Source of the DNA: Acidobacteriaceae bacterium
GTDB taxonomy: Bacteria > Acidobacteriota > Terriglobia > Bryobacterales > Bryobacteraceae
Length of the DNA stretch: 8,015 nt
Assembly: GCA_019244945.1 (NCBI GenBank)
Contig: JAFASD010000085.1
Span: 1-8,015 of the forward strand
Direction of reading: 5' to 3'
The notes under the pieces are model-generated. The model was given only the letters and a program-made list of their open reading frames with translations. It did no database searches and had not been told where the DNA came from. Position 1 is the stretch's first letter. Each line of letters opens with the position of its first letter. The translations under genes and the position numbers were made by a program. Of the stretch, positions 6,817 through 8,015 are shown in pieces.

Positions 6817-7134
6817 TTATGTAAGGCCTATCTCGCCGCTGTCCTCGAGCGGCTCGAATTCCAGGACCACCGCGGAATTCCGAAGAGCGTTCTTGAAATC
6901 TTCATCTTTCCCGTCGGCTACATCGTATTCCCAGACCTCGGTAGTCAGACTGAGAAAATCATCGTCTTCCTCGAGTACTTCCGATGAATGCTGAGCATCC
7001 GGGGCATTGCGCCCCACAAACACGGCGTCAAGCACCGTCTCATCGTCAAGCTCGGTAGCGAGTATGGTCGCGGGATTGCCTGCTTGTTCGCCTTCCTGGT
7101 TGGATCGTTCCCGAAAAACGACTCTGTATTTCAT
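6817..7134 (-). CDS. Small acidic hypothetical protein, 105 aa
   Basis: This 105-residue protein has no signal peptide or membrane segment and is strongly acidic. It opens MKYRVVFRERSN, followed by ATELDDETVLDAVFV (26-40), NAPDAQHSSEVLEEDDDFLS (43-62) and TEVWEYDVADGKDEDF (65-80). The pattern looks like an orphan family I associate with acidobacterial genomes, but I know no function or named domain for it. The compact alternation of basic and hydrophobic residues at the N-terminus and the WEYDV segment suggest a small folded beta-rich domain. It begins 30 bases after the stop codon of the DUF4142 gene on the same strand, so the two are probably one transcript. No clear Shine-Dalgarno sequence precedes the ATG (the upstream bases are ACGAATCCGCT), so translation may depend on the upstream gene. 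A weak terminator candidate follows. Confidence 0.8.
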   Translation of the reverse strand: MKYRVVFRERSNQEGEQAGNPATILATELDDETVLDAVFVGRNAPDAQHSSEVLEEDDDFLSLTTEVWEYDVADGKDEDFKNALRNSAVVLEFEPLEDSGEIGLT

Positions 7135-7164
7135 AGCGGATTCGTTTGACGTGGATTCACGCCT

Positions 7165-7746
7165 CTACATCGACGAGCCGCCACCCGTTTTGGCTCGAAT
7201 CGATTTTATTTTGTCTAGATGTCCTTGAATCACCGGCAGCGTGCGCGAGGCGAAATCTTTGATCTGCGCGTCCTTACCGCTGTTCGCTTCTCTCTGAAAT
7301 TCTTTTACGTCTTCCTCGTGATCCTTCACCATATCGTTCACGTAGGCTCGATCGAACGCCGCCCCGGAAAGCTTACTCAGCCTGTCATACATCGCCTGCT
7401 GCTTGGCATTCACGTCGCTAGGCAGTGTCATTCCTTCTTTGTCGGCGGTCGATTTGAGATCGTCATTGGCTTTCGAATGATCGTCGACCATCTGCTGGCC
7501 AAAGGCTTTCACATCCGGATTGCTGGCCTTGTCTGCAGCCAGTTTGCCTAATTTCACCTCAGCCATGCCGCCTTGCGCCGCCTTCATGGCGAATGCGGTA
7601 TCCGCGGATTTCATCATCTTCTTGGCACCCGTATCCATGTGCTCGCCCCCGGCGTCCTGCGCCTGCACGATGGCGGGCGATAGCCCCGCAAATACGCCCA
7701 AACAGGCCATCGCCAAAAACGTGTTCACTTTCGATTGCATTTTCAT
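7165..7746 (-). CDS. Secreted DUF4142 (ferritin-like) domain protein
   Basis: The 193-residue protein starts with a signal peptide: basic MKMQSKVNTF, hydrophobic core to about residue 26, and a likely signal-peptidase I site after VQA (27-29), so it should act in the periplasm or outside. The mature part is an all-helical DUF4142 domain. Its usual landmarks are visible: AQGGMAEVKLGKLAADKASN (57-76, E63), FGQQMVDDHSKAN (82-94, H90), YVNDMVKDHEEDVKEF (135-150, H143), and FASRTLPVIQGHLDKI (165-180, H176). These Glu/His positions resemble a ferritin-like metal site, but the family's biochemical role is not established; stress-related or envelope roles have been suggested. It ends in GGGSSM. The ATG at 7746 is preceded by AAGGAG with eight-base spacing, with a second AGGAG just upstream; in-frame Met3 is an alternative. 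It is the first gene of a probable two-gene transcript with the acidic 105-residue protein. Confidence 0.9.
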   Translation of the reverse strand: MKMQSKVNTFLAMACLGVFAGLSPAIVQAQDAGGEHMDTGAKKMMKSADTAFAMKAAQGGMAEVKLGKLAADKASNPDVKAFGQQMVDDHSKANDDLKSTADKEGMTLPSDVNAKQQAMYDRLSKLSGAAFDRAYVNDMVKDHEEDVKEFQREANSGKDAQIKDFASRTLPVIQGHLDKIKSIRAKTGGGSSM

Positions 7747-7905
7747 TCAGCCCACTCCTTCTCCTGATTTGATTTGCCGCTGTTTGTCCTGTTACGCATT
7801 AACTGAATTCAATGCAAATTGGTCGGTCGGGTTATCTGAAAATTTACGATCTTCTGAAACCGGCATTTAAAGCCGAAAATTAGATGGGGAGGACAAGCAC
7901 GAAAG
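7747..7905. promoter_or_regulatory. Divergent intergenic region
   Basis: This 159-base spacer separates the DUF4142 gene (minus) from the partial ORF at the right edge (plus) and should hold both promoters. The best minus-strand candidate is TTGCAT (7817-7812), a 17-base gap, and TAACAG (7794-7789), each matching consensus at only about three of six positions. A short dyad, CGGC-ATTTAAA-GCCG (7861-7875), may be an operator. None of these is strong evidence. Confidence 0.35.
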
Positions 7906-8015
7906 AATGCCGGGGTATTCGGCTTGGTTGCTGAAAATCAAGCTTAATGACGAATGGGAAGAGTGTAAGTTCTCCACACGCAAGGAGGCGCTCGCGGCCT
8001 TCATAGCGCTCGCGA
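7906..8015 (+). CDS. Unidentified ORF, N-terminal part, cut by the window end
   Basis: From ATG 7906 a frame stays open to the last base, giving 36 residues: it begins MPGYSAWLLKIKLNDEWEEC and then has KFSTRKEALAAFIALA. GGGGAGGA at 7886-7893 could be its ribosome-binding site, though the 12-base spacing is long. The peptide reads like a real small soluble domain with mixed charge and a helical second half (TRKEALAAFIALA), not random sequence. I do not recognise the family. It is divergent from the DUF4142 gene. The frame is also open for some distance upstream, but without a better start codon. Confidence 0.45.

Noticed and set aside
7219..7551. Plus-strand frame opposite the DUF4142 gene
   Set aside because: The minus strand has a signal peptide, a ribosome-binding site and a recognisable domain. 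The plus frame has none of these.
7988..8015. Repeated GCGCTCGCG at the right edge, sharing CGCTCGCGA with leader hairpin B
   Set aside because: Both copies fall in the likely coding frame as Ala-Leu-Ala codons, so a simple codon-level repeat explains them.

Overview
The window looks like chromosomal DNA of an acidobacterium (Acidobacteriota, probably class Terriglobia). The reasons are recognition-based: the C-terminal tail of a TonB-dependent outer-membrane receptor, a divergent FucI-type sugar isomerase next to a Gfo/Idh/MocA oxidoreductase, a GlnE with an unusual second-domain motif, and an acidic 105-residue orphan protein, all of types I associate with that phylum. Base composition is moderately GC-rich and coding density is high. 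I see no rRNA, tRNA, insertion sequence, phage gene, CRISPR array or defence gene.

Plus strand, 1-2814: a carbohydrate-type cluster. It begins with the last 45 codons of a TonB-dependent receptor (1-138). After 28 bases, which include a perfect stem-loop overlapping the receptor stop codon, comes a 531-residue L-fucose isomerase-like protein (167-1762). Three bases later a Gfo/Idh/MocA oxidoreductase begins (1766-2814). The layout suggests uptake of a sugar or glycoside through the outer membrane, followed by isomerisation and redox chemistry in the cytoplasm. The oxidoreductase is interrupted by a single missing base in its NAD-binding glycine motif, so it is either a fresh pseudogene or a sequencing error.

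Plus strand, 2870-5791: glnE, the two-domain glutamine synthetase adenylyltransferase/adenylyl-removing enzyme. It lies 55 bases after the oxidoreductase, with a 7-bp hairpin in the gap. It is unrelated to sugar metabolism, and no glnA or PII gene is visible.

Minus strand, 5804-7746: three genes. The one that comes first in transcription is a secreted DUF4142 (ferritin-like) protein (7165-7746). It is followed after 30 bases by an acidic 105-residue orphan (6817-7134), probably in the same transcript, and then by a weak candidate terminator. The third is a 250-residue orphan (5804-6556) with its own leader. That leader holds two strong stem-loops and a near-consensus Shine-Dalgarno sequence. 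This gene converges on glnE with only 12 bases between the stop codons.

Right edge: a 159-base divergent spacer (7747-7905), then the start of an unidentified plus-strand ORF cut by the window end (7906-8015).

Nothing here is a clear new multi-gene system. The items most worth following are the isomerase-like protein with apparently conserved metal ligands, the frameshift in its partner, and the structured leader of the 250-residue orphan.
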